A DNA stretch of 64,000 nucleotides from Aspidapion aeneum (Eukaryota; Arthropoda; Insecta; Coleoptera; Brentidae). Every line of letters starts with the position of its first letter. The first letter of the stretch is position 1. Made by a program: the position numbers and the translations under genes. Positions 31,079-43,447 of this stretch are shown one piece after another. The stretch lies in the NCBI GenBank assembly GCA_963576565.1, contig OY755039.1, forward strand, positions 128,262,640-128,326,639, written 5' to 3'. The notes beneath the pieces were generated by a model. It saw nothing but the letters and a program-made list of their open reading frames with translations, was not told where the DNA came from and searched no databases.

Positions 31079-32973
31079 TTTTTTTTTTCTTATAGCGAAG
31101 GAAATACATTTACGTATTCAACGGACTTAGTGTTTTGTCTGGATATGTCGGACTCAAGTTATTAATACCGACTAAAACCTCCGCTTTCCTCTAACCTCTG
31201 ATCCCCACGGAAACTGCCGTTAGGCATTACTTCATGGGGGAGGATCTAGCTACTGCTGTTGCTTCTGGTACCTAAGGTCACAACTCCTATTTTTCTTCTA
31301 ATTGGCGTCATTCGCTCTTCTTCTTTCTATGAAACGCAGTTCTGTTAAGACTTTCGTGGCAAAAGTGTTGGTTGCGTCCCAAGCAGTCTTCGATGACAAC
31401 ATAGCTCCTACTAATGCCTCTGGTTGAATTGTGTGGGTCAGGATTGTCTCCAGTTCGTCGCGCTGTGGGCTAAAACGCGGGCACTTGAAGAAAACGTGTT
31501 CTGCATCTTCAGTGGTTCCAGAGCAGGATGGGCACTCCGGAGAATCATCGTGCTTAAAGCGGTGAAGATAAGCCCGAAAGCAGCCGTGACCTGATAGCAT
31601 CTGTGTTAGATAGTAGTTGACCTCGCCGTGACTCCGGTTCAGCCAAACGTTGATCTTTAGTATAAGACGATGCGTCCACCTACCCTTCACTGTGGCATCC
31701 CACTGGAGCTGCCATCGGCTTATGCTGTTCTGCCGTTCTTCTATTCTGAGTTCTTCAGCGCTCAGTGTAGTTGACCTCTTCCGTTGATAAAGGGTCCGTC
31801 TTTCCTCAGCTAAGACTGAGAGGCAGAGTACCGGAAATGACACACACTGCTTCCTCAGATATTGTACGGAAGGCGCTGGCCTGGCTACTCTTGGGGCACT
31901 TAGTCGATATACTGGTCCTGCTTTCCTCCTCTTGGAACCCTAGTGCGTCTGACCAAATGGATATTCCATATGTGAGCACCGATGTGACCACTGATGATAG
32001 GAGTAGTCTTCTGCTCTGCTTTGGTCCGCCGACGTTAGGCAGCAATCGTGCTAGGCTAGCTCTCACTGCTGACGCTTTGGCACTCACGTGTTCGACTTGT
32101 TGCTTAAAGTTAAGTCGGGCATCAATCATCACTCCCAGATATCGGATATATGGTTGTGACGTGATTTCTTGCTCTCCGACTCTTATCTTGATGGTTTCTA
32201 CTATCTTTCTACTGGTGATGAGCACTGCCTCGGTCTTATGCTTGGCTAGTTGCAAGTTCACCGTATTCATCCACTGGTTAATTCGCCTGAAAGTGATATC
32301 GAAAGCCAGGTTTATCTCTTAGAGATGCTTCGCGACTATCACTACAGCTACATCATCAGCATATGCTACAAGCTTAACTCCCGCTGGCAATGCTATTCTC
32401 AAAAGACCATCATACATGATGTTCCACAGCAGAGGACCTAGAACTGAGCCCTGTGGTACTCCTCCAGTTATTTCGTACTCCTTTCGACCGTTCTTTGTGT
32501 CATATTTAAGGACCCTGTTTATAAGCAGGTAACCTGGTACACCTTTTTCTTCAAGAGCCCGCATTATGCAGTCTCAGTTAGCAGAGTTAAAAGCATTCTT
32601 AATGTCCAACGTAGCCACCAAGCAATATTTCTTCTTTCCACCCTTCCATCTTGTTCCTGCAATCGCATCCTTGGCTGTATTTACTACCAGGCTGATTGCA
32701 TCTAGAGTTGACCGTCATTTCCGAAAACCATACTGGTTGTCTGCTAGGAGTGGATCGATTACTACCTCTATTCTTTGGTGAATTATACGCTCCAATATCT
32801 TGCCCGCCGTGTCCAGCATGCAGAGTGGGCGGTAAGATGACGGTTCTTCCGGTGGCTTTTTTCCTTTAGGAACCAGTAATAATCGTTGCTGTTTCCAGTT
32901 TCGAGGAAATGTCCCTTCCTTAAGGCATGTGTCGTAAACGTCTAGGAATAATGCCGGTGCTGCCTCTATGTGC
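31079..32973 (-). mobile_element. R1-clade (Waldo-like) LINE, 5'-truncated, inserted in (ACAT)n
   Basis: Read on the minus strand, the element starts inside the RT domain directly after (ACAT)n and ends with a run of about 11 A (T at 31079-31089), again followed by ACAT repeats. The coding remnant has the R1-clade signatures SYRPLCMLDTAGKILERII, GVPQGSVLGPLLWNIMYD and YADD. A C-terminal CX2CX8HX4C zinc motif sits in CPSC...AEHVFFKC. The 3' UTR (31090-31297) includes a CCCCCATGAAGTAATGCC-like stretch seen in R1 relatives. As I recall, Waldo elements of the R1 clade insert specifically in ACAY repeats, which fits this site. The copy is dead. Confidence 0.85.
31298..32973 (-). pseudogene. R1-clade ORF2 (reverse transcriptase) remnant
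   Basis: The minus-strand frame begins near 32973 with the fingers region (TFPRNWKQQRLLLVPKGKK) and runs to 31298. In-frame stops occur at 32715-32717 (where Gly is expected after GFRK), near 32572 (where Trp is expected after SAN) and at 32319. A frame change occurs between 31843 and 31806. The YADD catalytic box is near 32349-32364. The tail after about 31600 contains the zinc motif that in R1 elements follows RT. The endonuclease and ORF1 are missing through truncation. Confidence 0.85.
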
Positions 32974-33840
32974 TGTGTATGTATGTATGTATGTATGTAT
33001 GTATGTATGTATGTATGTATGTATGTATGTATGTATGTATGTATGTATGTATGTATGTATGTATGTATGTATGTATGTATGTATGTATGTATGTATGTAT
33101 GTATGTATGTATGTATGTATGTATGTATGTATGTATGTTTGTTTGTATGTATGTATGTATGTATGTATGTATGTATGTATGTATGTATGTATGTATGTAT
33201 GTATGTATGTATGTATGTATGTATGTATGTATGTATGTATGTATGTATGTATGTATGTATGTATGTATGTATGTATGTATGTATGTATGTATGTATGTAT
33301 GTATGTATGTATGTATGTATGTATGTATGTATGTATGTATGTATGTATGTATGTATGTATGTATGTATGTATGTATGTATGTATGTATGTATGTATGTAT
33401 GTATGTATGTATGTATGTATGTATGTATGTATGTATGTATGTATGTATGTATGTATGTATGTATGTATGTATGTATGTATGTATGTATGTATGTATGTAT
33501 GTATGTATGTATGTATGTATGTATGTATGTATGTATGTATGTATGTATGTATGTATGTATGTATGTATGTATGTATGTATGTATGTATGTATGTATGTAT
33601 GTATGTATGTATGTATGTATGTATGTATGTATGTATGTATGTATGTATGTATGTATGTATGTATGTATGTATGTATGTATGTATGTATGTATGTATGTAT
33701 GTATGTATGTATGTATGTATGTATGTATGTATGTATGTATGTATGTATGTATGTATGTATGTATGTATGTATGTATGTATGTATGTATGTATGTATGTAT
33801 GTATGTATGTATGTATGTATGTATGTATGGATGTATGTAC
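32974..33840. repeat. (GTAT)n microsatellite, about 215 units
   Basis: About 865 bases of almost unbroken TATG/CATA tetranucleotide. Interruptions are limited to TTTGTTTG near 33138-33146 and a G at about 33829. It produces meaningless open frames on both strands (YIHT on minus, MYVC on plus). It abuts the truncated 5' end of the R1-clade LINE at its left side. Confidence 0.98.
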
Positions 33841-33859
33841 ATATGTATTTTTGTGTCGC

Positions 33860-35330
33860 GAGGCTAAACAGTTGAGCCAAATTTGCCAAAAAAGGTGAAA
33901 CAGGAATCAACATGGCGGTCGTTAGACGCCATTTTGTCACCTGATGTAGGTTTTACGGCATAAAAATTATCTAAATTTCAGGCGATTTTAATGAAATTCC
34001 TTTGATTACCCATTGCAAATGTCCTTCAATTTACTGTAATTACTTTGGCATATTTGTAACCATATTTGCATAATTTTATCAAATATAGGGCGATTTCAAA
34101 AATTCTTTCTGCACGCGCTTTAACTTTTTTGTGCAACACCATTTTACTAGTTACCCCATTCCTCTCCCTCTCTGCTCCCCGCCATACTTACTAGTAATAA
34201 TTGTAGCTATAACTTTAACAATTTCAAATTTTATTTTCTGCAAACGCTTTAGGAACTTTTTCAACACCATTTTACTAGTTCTCCCCTCCCCCATCTTCAC
34301 TCAATATATGTAAAAACGCACCTATCTACCCTTTGGGCATAGTTCAATGTTTGACACAAATGATTTAGGTAATAATAGGGACCTTTTGCATGTCCCATTT
34401 TTCTCTTATCTTTTATTTGAGGCATGCGCAATTACCTGGTTTGAACTTTATCCTTTACTAAAGGATAAGGTTTTACTTTACTTGTGTGTACTAACGCAGG
34501 CTACTAGTTTTTTTATTTAGAGACAGTTTTGCCGCGGATATAACGTTATGACAAAATGTAATCTAAATTTAAAATATTTTTGATCCCAGACAATTATTTC
34601 AAGAGCTACCAATGCAGGGTAATCCGCAGATGTAATTTTTTGTCAATTATTGAAAATTATTTTTTTATAAAAACTGGTAGGTATATGTTGTTTGGCAACA
34701 GTGTTCACCTACTAACCAAAAGGCATCAATGTTCTCTGCAGTGCGTAAAAAAATAAGAAGTACATAATTAAACCCAGACCTCATCCTATATTTTCCTGGC
34801 AGTTTTTCCCTAGTTGTTTACCGAACTTTTTAATTAATTTTGCCCACAAAACACAAAACAAAAAAGCTTTTGAAGGATAAATAAAAAATAAAAGATAAAA
34901 AATTGTGTTTGCAAAAGGTCAAAATTGGGATTCTAAATATCACGTCACATCTGTCATTTAATGTCGCATTTATAAAGGATAAAGTTAGCTAAAGAAGGGC
35001 GTGAAAAAGGTCCCTAATTAGGTACCTTAATTTAGTTAAATAAATTGCGTATGTGTCACACATTGAATCAAGCACATATTCAATCCAGTAGATCTTCATT
35101 AATTATTAATTTCTCTTTGGTTTTTCTTACAGGCCTACGGAATAATTTATGCGTAACTCATAAAGTTCTAGCGAAAGTAAAATTCATACAACGATAAACG
35201 CGCGTAGTGTTTTTCATTTTATGAATTTGCTGCATTTTATCATCGAACTAAGCAGAAGCAGCGCAGGAGCTAAATGAATTGTAAACGCGTAGTACTTTCT
35301 ATAAGGCTGGATAAGAATTAAACCTAAAAT
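33860..35330. mobile_element. Partial inverted second copy of the 26-28 kb repeat family
   Basis: 33880-34030 is similar to the reverse complement of about 28010-28150 (shared words ATTACC[C/T]ATTGCAA, 'caacatggcgg', 'aggcgattttaatgaaattcc'). 34080-34310 matches the internal tandem units, and 35300-35330 (TATAAGGCTGGATAAGAATT) matches the reverse complement of about 27085-27115. The copy lies opposite to the first and is interrupted by another element at 34342-35069. Confidence 0.65.
34342..35069. mobile_element. Inverted-repeat element nested in the partial copy
   Basis: Outer inverted ends: TTCAATGTTTGACACA at about 34343 against TGTGTCACACATTGAA ending at 35068. A second inverted pair, TAGGGACCTTTTGCA (34376) and AAAAAGGTCCCTA (ending 35017), lies inside. 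Between them is AT-rich DNA without a frame. The double set of inverted ends suggests either one element with long TIRs or one MITE inside another. Confidence 0.55.
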
Positions 35331-38300
35331 TTGGAAACAAAAAGGTAGGTAGGTGTTAGCCCGCGGTTAGAAAAATGATAACTGCAATGGACTGTAAATA
35401 TTTTAATTAATGAAAGCGCGAACAAACATATGAAATTACGAAATAATCAAACGTCCATAGGTTAATTGTTGGTGCCATACAACGGCAATCAGAAACAAAG
35501 GCACTCACCAGTTTGCAGCCAATTTATCCACTTCCAAGGGGCCCCTTTCTGGATCTAATGATGTCACCACGTAGCTGAAGGGCTGAAGTTTCTAGTTCAA
35601 TGCTTCAGTACACCAAAATCGAGCACTTTCAGGTGTAGAAATTTGAAATAGTTGGAGAACGAAATTAACACGCCATTTCTCGAGGCGATTGACAAAGGAT
35701 CTCCCTGGTTGTTGGTGCGCATGTCCAAATGCGCGAAATGCACTCTGTCCTTCATCCAATTGTGTGGTTTTAAAAAGTTAAAAACAACCGCGAAATTTAG
35801 CGGGAGCTAACAGGTAGGCCTAGAGTAAGATATTTTTTCTTACCCTAAGGTCGAAGGTAATATTTACACCAGCACATAAAATAAAAATTGATCTGTATAT
35901 TTGATCAAAGTTACTTATCCGGGGTCCTTGTAATATAAAAAAGTTGCAATTTTTCGCGCAGAGAGAAAAATGAAGAAACCGCTGAAAAAAATATAGAAAT
36001 ATTTTTAAATGATGTCCACGTTGCTATATAAAGAAGTTCTCCGAAGCAAATTTATTTGATGGCTTTGAAAATGTACCATTTTCGCAACTTCACCGTGTCA
36101 TGTTGAAATACTTTGAATAAGTTAAAACCCCGTTGGATTCGGTGCATCAAGATTTAGAGAAAACACATTTTGTTTTATTTGCTGTAGTTATTATTGTTTA
36201 AGTAAAGTTTTTCCTCTGTATGCTTTTTTCTGTGTGCACTTTTTTCCACAGATAATTTCTTCCTTGAATGCTTTTCTGATAAAACAAGTCAACAAAAATT
36301 TTAAAAAATTAGCCTTTAACTTACCTGTACTAGCTAGCCGCCTTTATGATTTACATATTTTTTCCGGTTCTGGGGGGGGTTGGTAATTATCCCCTTTATC
36401 CCCCGTAGAACCACCAATGCATTGTTCTCTATCTGTTTTTTTTAAACCCTGTATTATCTCAGTCATTTTGAATATTTCGGACCAATGTCATTTTTATTCG
36501 TATGTTCTATTCAGATATCAACACACCAAATTGACCCTTTTAGCCTGTTTGTAACCAAGGAGATTTTCTAAGTCCGCATCCTTACCGACGTCCTGTAAAA
36601 ATATTGCTTCAAATGGCTCAAGTCGTAAAAGTGGGCAGATCTTTCGAGCGGTTTGCGATAGGACGCTAAAAATATTTACTGTGAAGTTGGTTTCTTGAAA
36701 ATTCAAATAAAATAAATTTAAATATTATACTGTATATCCATACCAAGTATGTTGTTTCTCTCATTGAACGTAGTGTGTGTATTAATACTGTTCCAACAGG
36801 GTTGTCCTAAATGAAGACTCAAGTGTATACCAAATTTGACCACTTTTGGTGCGTCTATGCTAGATCTACCGCTGCCTTCAGGGGGAGTGGTATACATCGT
36901 TGGAAAGGAAATTTCTTCAGCTTTAAAAGTAAGTTTTAAAACCAGACATTTGGGTCAGTAAAATTTAAGAAAATTAAACAAAACAAGTTTTTTCCACACC
37001 TCTTAAATGCCTATAAAACATGCGCCACTAATGTAAGGGGGCGTGTTATACATCGCTGGGAGGACTATTCATCATCCTTAATAATTGTTACTTAGTTGTT
37101 TTTTGCCAACTTAAAAGTTTGCAAATAATTGGGGAAATACTGAAAGAGAGCACTTTTGAGGGGGGTGAGAAGGGGGATGCCCCTTTACCCCCACTTTAAA
37201 GATAATTTACAAGAAAAAGTCCGTTTTAAGTTACTACTAACCAAAAATAAGTTTTTACTCTCTCTCATTATTATTTACTCAGTTACAAAAATGCATGTTC
37301 AAAATTTTTGTTTGATTTAAGGATTTCTACAAACACATTAATTTTTTTCTAAAGGCGTCTATTTAAAAAATATATGTCTAGCTTAATAAATGTTTAACTG
37401 TATACAATGGGCTTTCAAGCAAATATATTTTCTTGAAAAAAAAATAGTGCTAAGGATAAAAAATACCACAAAAAGTAGAACAAAAATTTTTTAAAAAAAA
37501 TTCCCCTTTCTTCGTACGCTAGTATAACTCTAGTCACGGCTAATTTATAGGTAAAATATTAAAGTAGAGGAATTGTCAAATAGTTATATTTAAGGTAAAA
37601 TAAAAGAATTTTGAACAACATCAATTTACAAAAATATTTTTTTAAACAGGAACCCATTGTCATCCCATGATAAAACTTGCCCTGCATGTAAATAAATAGT
37701 CTAGAAAACAAATATAAAAGAATTGAACAAAATAAAAAATCCGTTTTTAAACTGCATCAAAAATAAATTTTGTGGTGAGACCCCTGCATTTTTTTTTACA
37801 AGAAGGATGCCACTAGGTATGCCATAATTAAGCTTGTAGACCTACAAGATTACACAGCAACTTTTACCTCGATATGCCCAAGACTTTATGAATAACAAGG
37901 GTTTAAAGAAATCAAGTCAGTGCTAAAAAAGACGATATTAAGCATTAAAAAAAATTAATAACTCAAAAACTAGACTACTAAAAAATCTAAAATTTTGCAT
38001 TTTTACTTCTTTTTACTTAGTAAAGAATTTGACCAAAAATTACAAAAATCAAAAGCGACAAGGTCCAAACCATTGGTTGATTTGATATGGACTTACCCAA
38101 TTGGTAATCAGCTATCAATTTTATATATACTTACATTCATCGGAAATAAAAAGAGCGACCCTCTGATATCCGCCGGATGGTGCATGCTATGTCAGGCTTT
38201 TTAAAGGACATAACGTATGTCGTTTTACGGTATTTGGTAAAATTTTTATCTCGTTGGCCTTTAGTTTCTTATTGCACGAATATTTTAACGGAAAGTCGTG

Positions 38301-38620
38301 TTTTCGGGTCTACTAAGCAGGAAAGTTATTGAATTAAGGCCTCTAATTTGGTTGCATTCTTGGAAAACGAAAACAGTGTAAAGTTGCCACATTGAAATTT
38401 GCCGTGTAAAAAAAGGTCATTATATCTGAAGTGTGAAAGTTTAAAGTGTAAAATTTTGTTCAACGTTTAGACACAACGTGGTAACTTGATTCACAACATT
38501 GAGCCAATGACTCATTGTTTCTTGGGTGGAAGTGTATAATATTACATTTTGAAAATAACAGACAGCTTCTATTTCCGAATTTTCTTTCAAATAAATTTAA
38601 AAATTTTAACTTTTAGCATG
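35331..38620. other. Unassigned 3.3-kb stretch
   Basis: No gene, RNA or clear repeat boundary is recognised. A phrase GGGGG(A/C)GTG-TATACATCG-TGG occurs twice (about 36880-36902 and 37037-37062), a weak sign of a diverged direct repeat. Short ORFs (such as 36518-36706 minus and 37995-38204 plus) have no domains. This is one of the few segments that could be single-copy host intergenic DNA. Confidence 0.4.
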
Positions 38621-38714
38621 ACATAAGACATAGCATGATATAGCATAACAGAGGACCTTAGGATGACAAACCCTGTTGGTGTTTATACAGAAAAATAAAA
38701 TGGCATAACATTAC
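38621..38714. repeat. CATGACATAA-type repeat
   Basis: Words of the form (A)CATAACATGACATAA recur at 38621-38650 and 38700-38728 on either side of a 'gtttatacagaaaaataaaatgg' stretch. A related copy in the opposite orientation is at about 47475-47580. This looks like a dispersed non-autonomous repeat into which the following LINE inserted. Confidence 0.55.
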
Positions 38715-39186
38715 ATGACATAACATGAGACATCTCTGGGAGGAGACGGACGGAATGAGACATGCCAAGCTCCTTATCGGGGAGGTAAGCGCCTCCAGAG
38801 CGAGGTCTTTTCTCACACTCGGGAGAAAAGATATGAGACTGGCGACAGGGCTCTTGACAGGATATTGTCGCCTTAATAAACAACTTGGCATTCTGGAAAT
38901 CGTTGAAGACTCGGAGTGTCGTAGGTGTATGAAGGACGACGAATCCCCGTTACATATCCCAACCGAGTGCCCTGCACTCGCCGCGTTAAGGCTATTGCTT
39001 TTGGAAAGCTGTGTGCTTTGCCCTGGCGATGTCAGAAAAATTCAACCCAAAAAAATCTGCTCATTTGCCAAGACGACGGGTTTTCAGGGATGACACAGTG
39101 GACAGTGGGGTACAAAGGGCCCAGCAGGGTGGCCTGTGAGTGCATGGGATTTTTCCCGCCCACATAACATTCATTCATTCATTCAA
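38715..39186 (+). pseudogene. LINE 3' end (I-group type, after RNase H) with ATTC tail
   Basis: A 122-codon frame (38725-39093) contains LLTGYCRLNKQL and CRRCMKDDESPLHI-TECPALAAL, resembling the zinc-motif region after RNase H in I-group LINEs (CX2C...H...C). It is truncated at the 5' side. It ends with CATTCATTCATTCATTC at about 39169-39185, a simple-repeat 3' tail. Only the terminal part of ORF2 remains, so function is lost. Confidence 0.75.
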
Positions 39187-41815
39187 GATATTTAGGTACA
39201 GGATCATTAGTTAGATTTTCGTGGCCTTTATTAGGGGTTAATGATAATGGCTTAGGACTGATGCAATTGTGTGAAACCCACAACCTCAAAATAAATAATG
39301 GATTTTTTAAACATAAGGATATTCATCGATATACCTGGTTTCAACCAACAAGAAATCTTAAATCAATCATTGATTATGCTATAGGTGGACAACACTCGCA
39401 ATTAAAGTGGTATGATGTGCGAGCACTTCGTGGTGTTACCTGTGGATCTGAACACCATCTGGTAAAAGCAAAAATATTATTCCCTTTAAGAAAAACAAAT
39501 AAGGACGAAAGTATTAGAGAAAATGAAAACCTAGAATGCATCGAAGACAATCAAAAATACAACTTTAGAAGTCTAGAAATCGAAAGTACCCAAAGATTGT
39601 ATCAGAACCGATTAGATGAACAATTAATAAACACAAATCACTCATTTAAAGAGATATATATATACAAACATAATAAAAAGCTTGAAGGAAGTAAGCAACG
39701 AAGCTGTTGGATACCAAGAGAATATAAATAACTGGAAGATGTGGTGGACGGAGAAAATACAGGAAATGGTCAAAAAGAAAAAACGCACATACTTGAAATG
39801 GCTCAGTACTAAAGAGCAAAGAGACCTAGAAATCTACAGGGAAACCAGAAGACAGCTTAGAAATTTGATACATACAGAAATGAATGAAATGTTCGAGCGC
39901 AAATGCCACCATATAAATAAACACGTAGGAGGTAGGCAGAGTTCTGAAGTATGGAAATTCATTTCTACAGTAAAAAACCCAACAAAAGAAAAAGTAAACA
40001 TCCAGATCATCAAACCAGAACAATGGACAGAACACTACAAGAGACTGCTGCAGGAGACGAGACCCGAATATCTGGCAGCCTCTCCGAGGGGAGACATAGA
40101 AGTACATGGAGAGGAAGTAATCATTGAAAAAGAAATGATAAAGAATAGTACTAAAAAGCTTAAATCCGGAACAGCTAGCGGACCTGGGGAAATATATGCT
40201 GAAATGCTCAAATATGGATCAGAGAAACTACTCGAAAATCTCACATATATTATCAATCAATGCATAAATGGACATCCAGTAACTAATGATTGGAAAATTG
40301 CATTCATATCCTCAATACATAAAAAAGGAAACATGCTGGATTGCAACAATTACAGAGGAATTTCAGTGACCAGTACTCTAAGTAGATTGTACGGTAGAAT
40401 TCTTAGAGATCTAATAGAGAATGATTTTCATGAACCAGAAGAAGAAGAGCAAAGTGGGTTTTGTGCAGGCCAGTGGCGTATATAGAAAAAAGTTTCGGGG
40501 GGGCCGAGACAGTTTCGGAGGGGGAGGGGGGGCAAGACCTTATGAGGCCGTATTTTATGATATTTTATGTTTGTATTCATGAAATATGTGAAAAATATCT
40601 AAAAAAATCTTCGCTTCGGGGGGGGGGGAGGCAGGGCCCCCTAGGCCCCCCTGTATATACGCTACTGGTACAGGCAGATCTTGTAGTGATAATGTTTTTT
40701 GTCTTAAACAAGTAATTGAGAAAAGGAGCGCCCGAAATATAGAGACTCATGTTACCTTTGTGGACCTACAAAAAGCATACCGTTCCAGTAGAAAAATTAT
40801 GGACAGAGCAAACTAATATTAATCATACATACATAAAAGCGAGAAAAGAACTATACAAAGGGTCAAAATTTAAAGGTAAAATTGGAAATAGACTTTCAAA
40901 AGTAATCCTGCCAACAAAAGGCTTAAGACAGGGATGTTGTATCTCTCCAACTCTTTTTAAAATATATATCGTAGTAGCTCTAAAAAACTGGAAACGTAAA
41001 GTGTACGGCATGAGAATACAACTTAACTGACGACCAAGTAATTGTAGCTAATGATAAAGAAGACATGGAGTATATGATGAGAAAGTTAATGGAAGAATAC
41101 CGAAATTGTTGACTAACAGTGAACGTGGACAAGACACAGTACTTATGTATTGGAAACGAATCCAGTGCGTTAGAACTAGACAATGGACAAACAATATCTC
41201 CATGCAATGAACGTATACTTGGGTGTCACATTTGATAAGACAGGAACAGATTGTAAAGAACTGGAAAAAAGAATAGTAAAAGCAAAAAAGGTTATTGGAT
41301 GTCTTAACAGTATTTTATGGAGCAGAGAGATAAAAAAGAATGTAAAATTTAACATATATGAAACAATAATGAAAAGCACGCTGTTGTATGGAATAGAGAC
41401 TTGTCGCGTAACAGAAAAATACAAAACAAAAATGGAAAGTGTCGAAATGGATGCAATAATAAGATCAATGAGAATATCTAGAATAGATCACATAAGAAAT
41501 AACATCATAAAAGAAAGAATGGGAATCGAGGGAAGCATAACGGATGACATCACTAAAAGGCAACTGATATGGTACGGCCATGTACAACGGATGAATGAAG
41601 AAAGATTAGCAAGAAAGTCCTAGAATGGCAACCAATAGGGCGCAGAAAAAGAGGGCGTCCTAAACTAGAATGGCAACAGTCAATCCAAAGATCAATGAGT
41701 CAAAAAAATCTAACAGAAGATGATTGTCAGGATCGAAGGAGGTGAAGAATAGGGGTCGGACAGCGTAGAAAAACGTTCTAAACTAAAATAGTAGTAATGT
41801 AGGTGATAGAAAAAA
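39187..41815 (+). mobile_element. RTE-clade LINE copy 2, degraded and interrupted
   Basis: It keeps the end of the endonuclease that copy 1 lacks: ORF 39261-39731 has an IIDYAIGG segment and a GSEHHLVKAK motif, the SDH-type catalytic end of an APE-like endonuclease. It then follows copy 1 closely. Damage includes a frameshift near 39690, a hAT MITE at 40471-40667, a small deletion near 40783, loss of about 31 bases near 41030 that removes the first half of the FADD box, and a frame change near 41200. It ends in a tail similar to copy 1. Non-functional. Confidence 0.88.
40463..40675. mobile_element. hAT-type MITE with 8-bp target duplication
   Basis: The element spans 40471-40667 (197 bp). 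Ends CAGTGGCGTATA and TATACGCTACTG are inverted with one mismatch. The flanks GTGCAGGC (40463-40470) and GTACAGGC (40668-40675) form an 8-bp duplication with one mismatch. RTE copy 1 shows the empty site near 21613. The body carries long G and C runs and 'gaaatatgtgaaaaatat', which links it to the element at 44234. Confidence 0.92.
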
Positions 41816-42287
41816 ACTTTAATTACAAAACTTAAAAAAATTTCATATTATCTTTTGGGCCATGTCAGAAGCGTCATATGTCAATCCTTACGTCAAATTT
41901 TGGCTGCAACTTTCTTAAGTTAAAGGGAAACCCCTGCATTTTTCTGTCAGAAAGACGTATTTATTATAAAACCATATTTAATTAATATATAATATCTAGT
42001 TTAGTCGTTTTTAAGTTATTTAAGTTACATCTTTACATTGTAGTATACGGAACCTTGAGCTAAGTGGATCATTAGTGCACTTTAACAATTATTTAAAACT
42101 AATATAACTTACAAACGGCTTATCCAAATATCAACAACCTATGTATTTTTGAAATTAGGGACTTCTGATGTAATCCAGAAGATAATAGGAAAAAAGTTAT
42201 TTAACTTTTGTATTTAAAGCTTTTCACCTACATTAACCCCTGAAAAATGCCACGCAAATAATATAATCAATGTGCATATTTTTTATT
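41816..42287. other. Unassigned AT-rich DNA
   Basis: No gene or repeat boundary is supported. Confidence 0.4.
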
Positions 42288-42558
42288 TAAAGCCGGGCTC
42301 CCATTTTTGTGTATTTGGCAAACTATTTGTCAAGTGCCAAATTTGCCAAGTAGTGGGAGTGGTATACTCAGCTATAATTTGTACAATTATTGGCCACTGG
42401 CGAAGTCCCGGCGGTTATCGGTAAAAATTACGCGAGCCAAAGGGATTACAATGATTTGCGTATTTGACAAGTTCATGCTTGTTGATGCACTCCCCAAACT
42501 TGCTTGCTTGTTCGGCAAATATTATGGCAGTTGTTATTGGTTTTATTCTGTTTTTAGC

Positions 42559-43427
42559 CAGTATTGCCAACCCTACGGATTTATCTGTAGATCTACGGAT
42601 TTTGGATTTCGATCTCCGATATCCGATTTTGGATCCAAATCTACAGATTTTTGGCAATTTTACTAAAAAACGATAAACATCGAAACACAATGGCTCAGTA
42701 GGGACCTATTGCAATAGTGCCAGGCACAAATTGTGCCGGGCACTATATTGACAATTTCTCATTATAAGAACAGCTGTGTCCTTTCAAAATTAGGCCCTTG
42801 TGTATTATACGAGCCGGATTTAATAGTGACGCCACTATTAATGGAAAATAAACAACGGAATTTATAAATTCGACTTTGGTATGTCAATTTTGAAAGATCA
42901 ACTGTCAGTTTGTAATACGAAACTGTCAATATAGTGCCCGGCACAATTTGTGCCTGGCACTATTGCAATAGGTCCCTCTTTACTTTTTTTCCTACATTTT
43001 AATCATTTTGTAAAAAAGGTTTTGCTTGGATCAGTGACCTTATTTTTCTAGACAGCTAGCGGACGGTCGTTGCAACATTATTTAGAACGAATTGTATTAC
43101 TTACGAAAGTTAAACTATGTTTTACATTATGTATGTTGCACTAGAAAATATTAGTGTTTGTACGTACCTTAACTAAATAAAAAAGGTTAAAAAAGTACGT
43201 ACTTTTTACAGTAGGTACCGTACCGTTCTCGTGCACTCCTGTCACTGTCAAAAAAAGAAAAAAATCAAACGTCACTGTCAAAAAAAGAAAAAAATCAAAC
43301 CAATATAAACTTTTTAATTGTAAAAAAAGCACCTTTTTTGATATTAGACTTCTTTGAACCTACGGATTTCTACAGATTTTTCGCGTTCACGCTACGGATT
43401 TTCGCTTTCCAATAGTTGGCAACACTG
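42559..43427. mobile_element. hAT-like element with CAGTGTTGCCAAC ends
   Basis: CAGTATTGCCAAC at 42559 and GTTGGCAACACTG ending at 43427 are inverted with one mismatch. Both ends continue into CTACGGATTT-type sequence. It contains the 42701-42976 MITE. An 8-bp duplication is not clear (tttttagc versus ttttcgct), so the boundary is approximate. Confidence 0.6.
42701..42976. mobile_element. MITE with about 54-bp near-perfect TIRs
   Basis: GGGACCTATTGCAATAGTGC at the left end is repeated inverted at the right end. The arms stay paired through CAGGCACAA, TTGTGCC and GGGCACTATATTGACA. The loop of about 170 bp is AT-rich and non-coding. No target duplication is obvious. The word AGGGACCT is shared with the inner ends at 34376/35017. 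Confidence 0.85.
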
Positions 43428-43447
43428 TTTTCGCTTCGGTCGCGTGT

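Noticed and set aside
31771..32322. 183-residue plus-strand ORF
   Set aside because: Shadow of the R1-clade reverse-transcriptase remnant on the minus strand.
32715..33940. Long open frames of 299-375 codons on both strands
   Set aside because: They translate the GTAT microsatellite (YIHT and MYVC repeats); only the end of the 32715-33842 minus frame is real LINE sequence.
42307..42690. Overlapping 119- and 91-codon ORFs
   Set aside because: They cross the end of a hAT-like element and AT-rich spacer and contain no domain.
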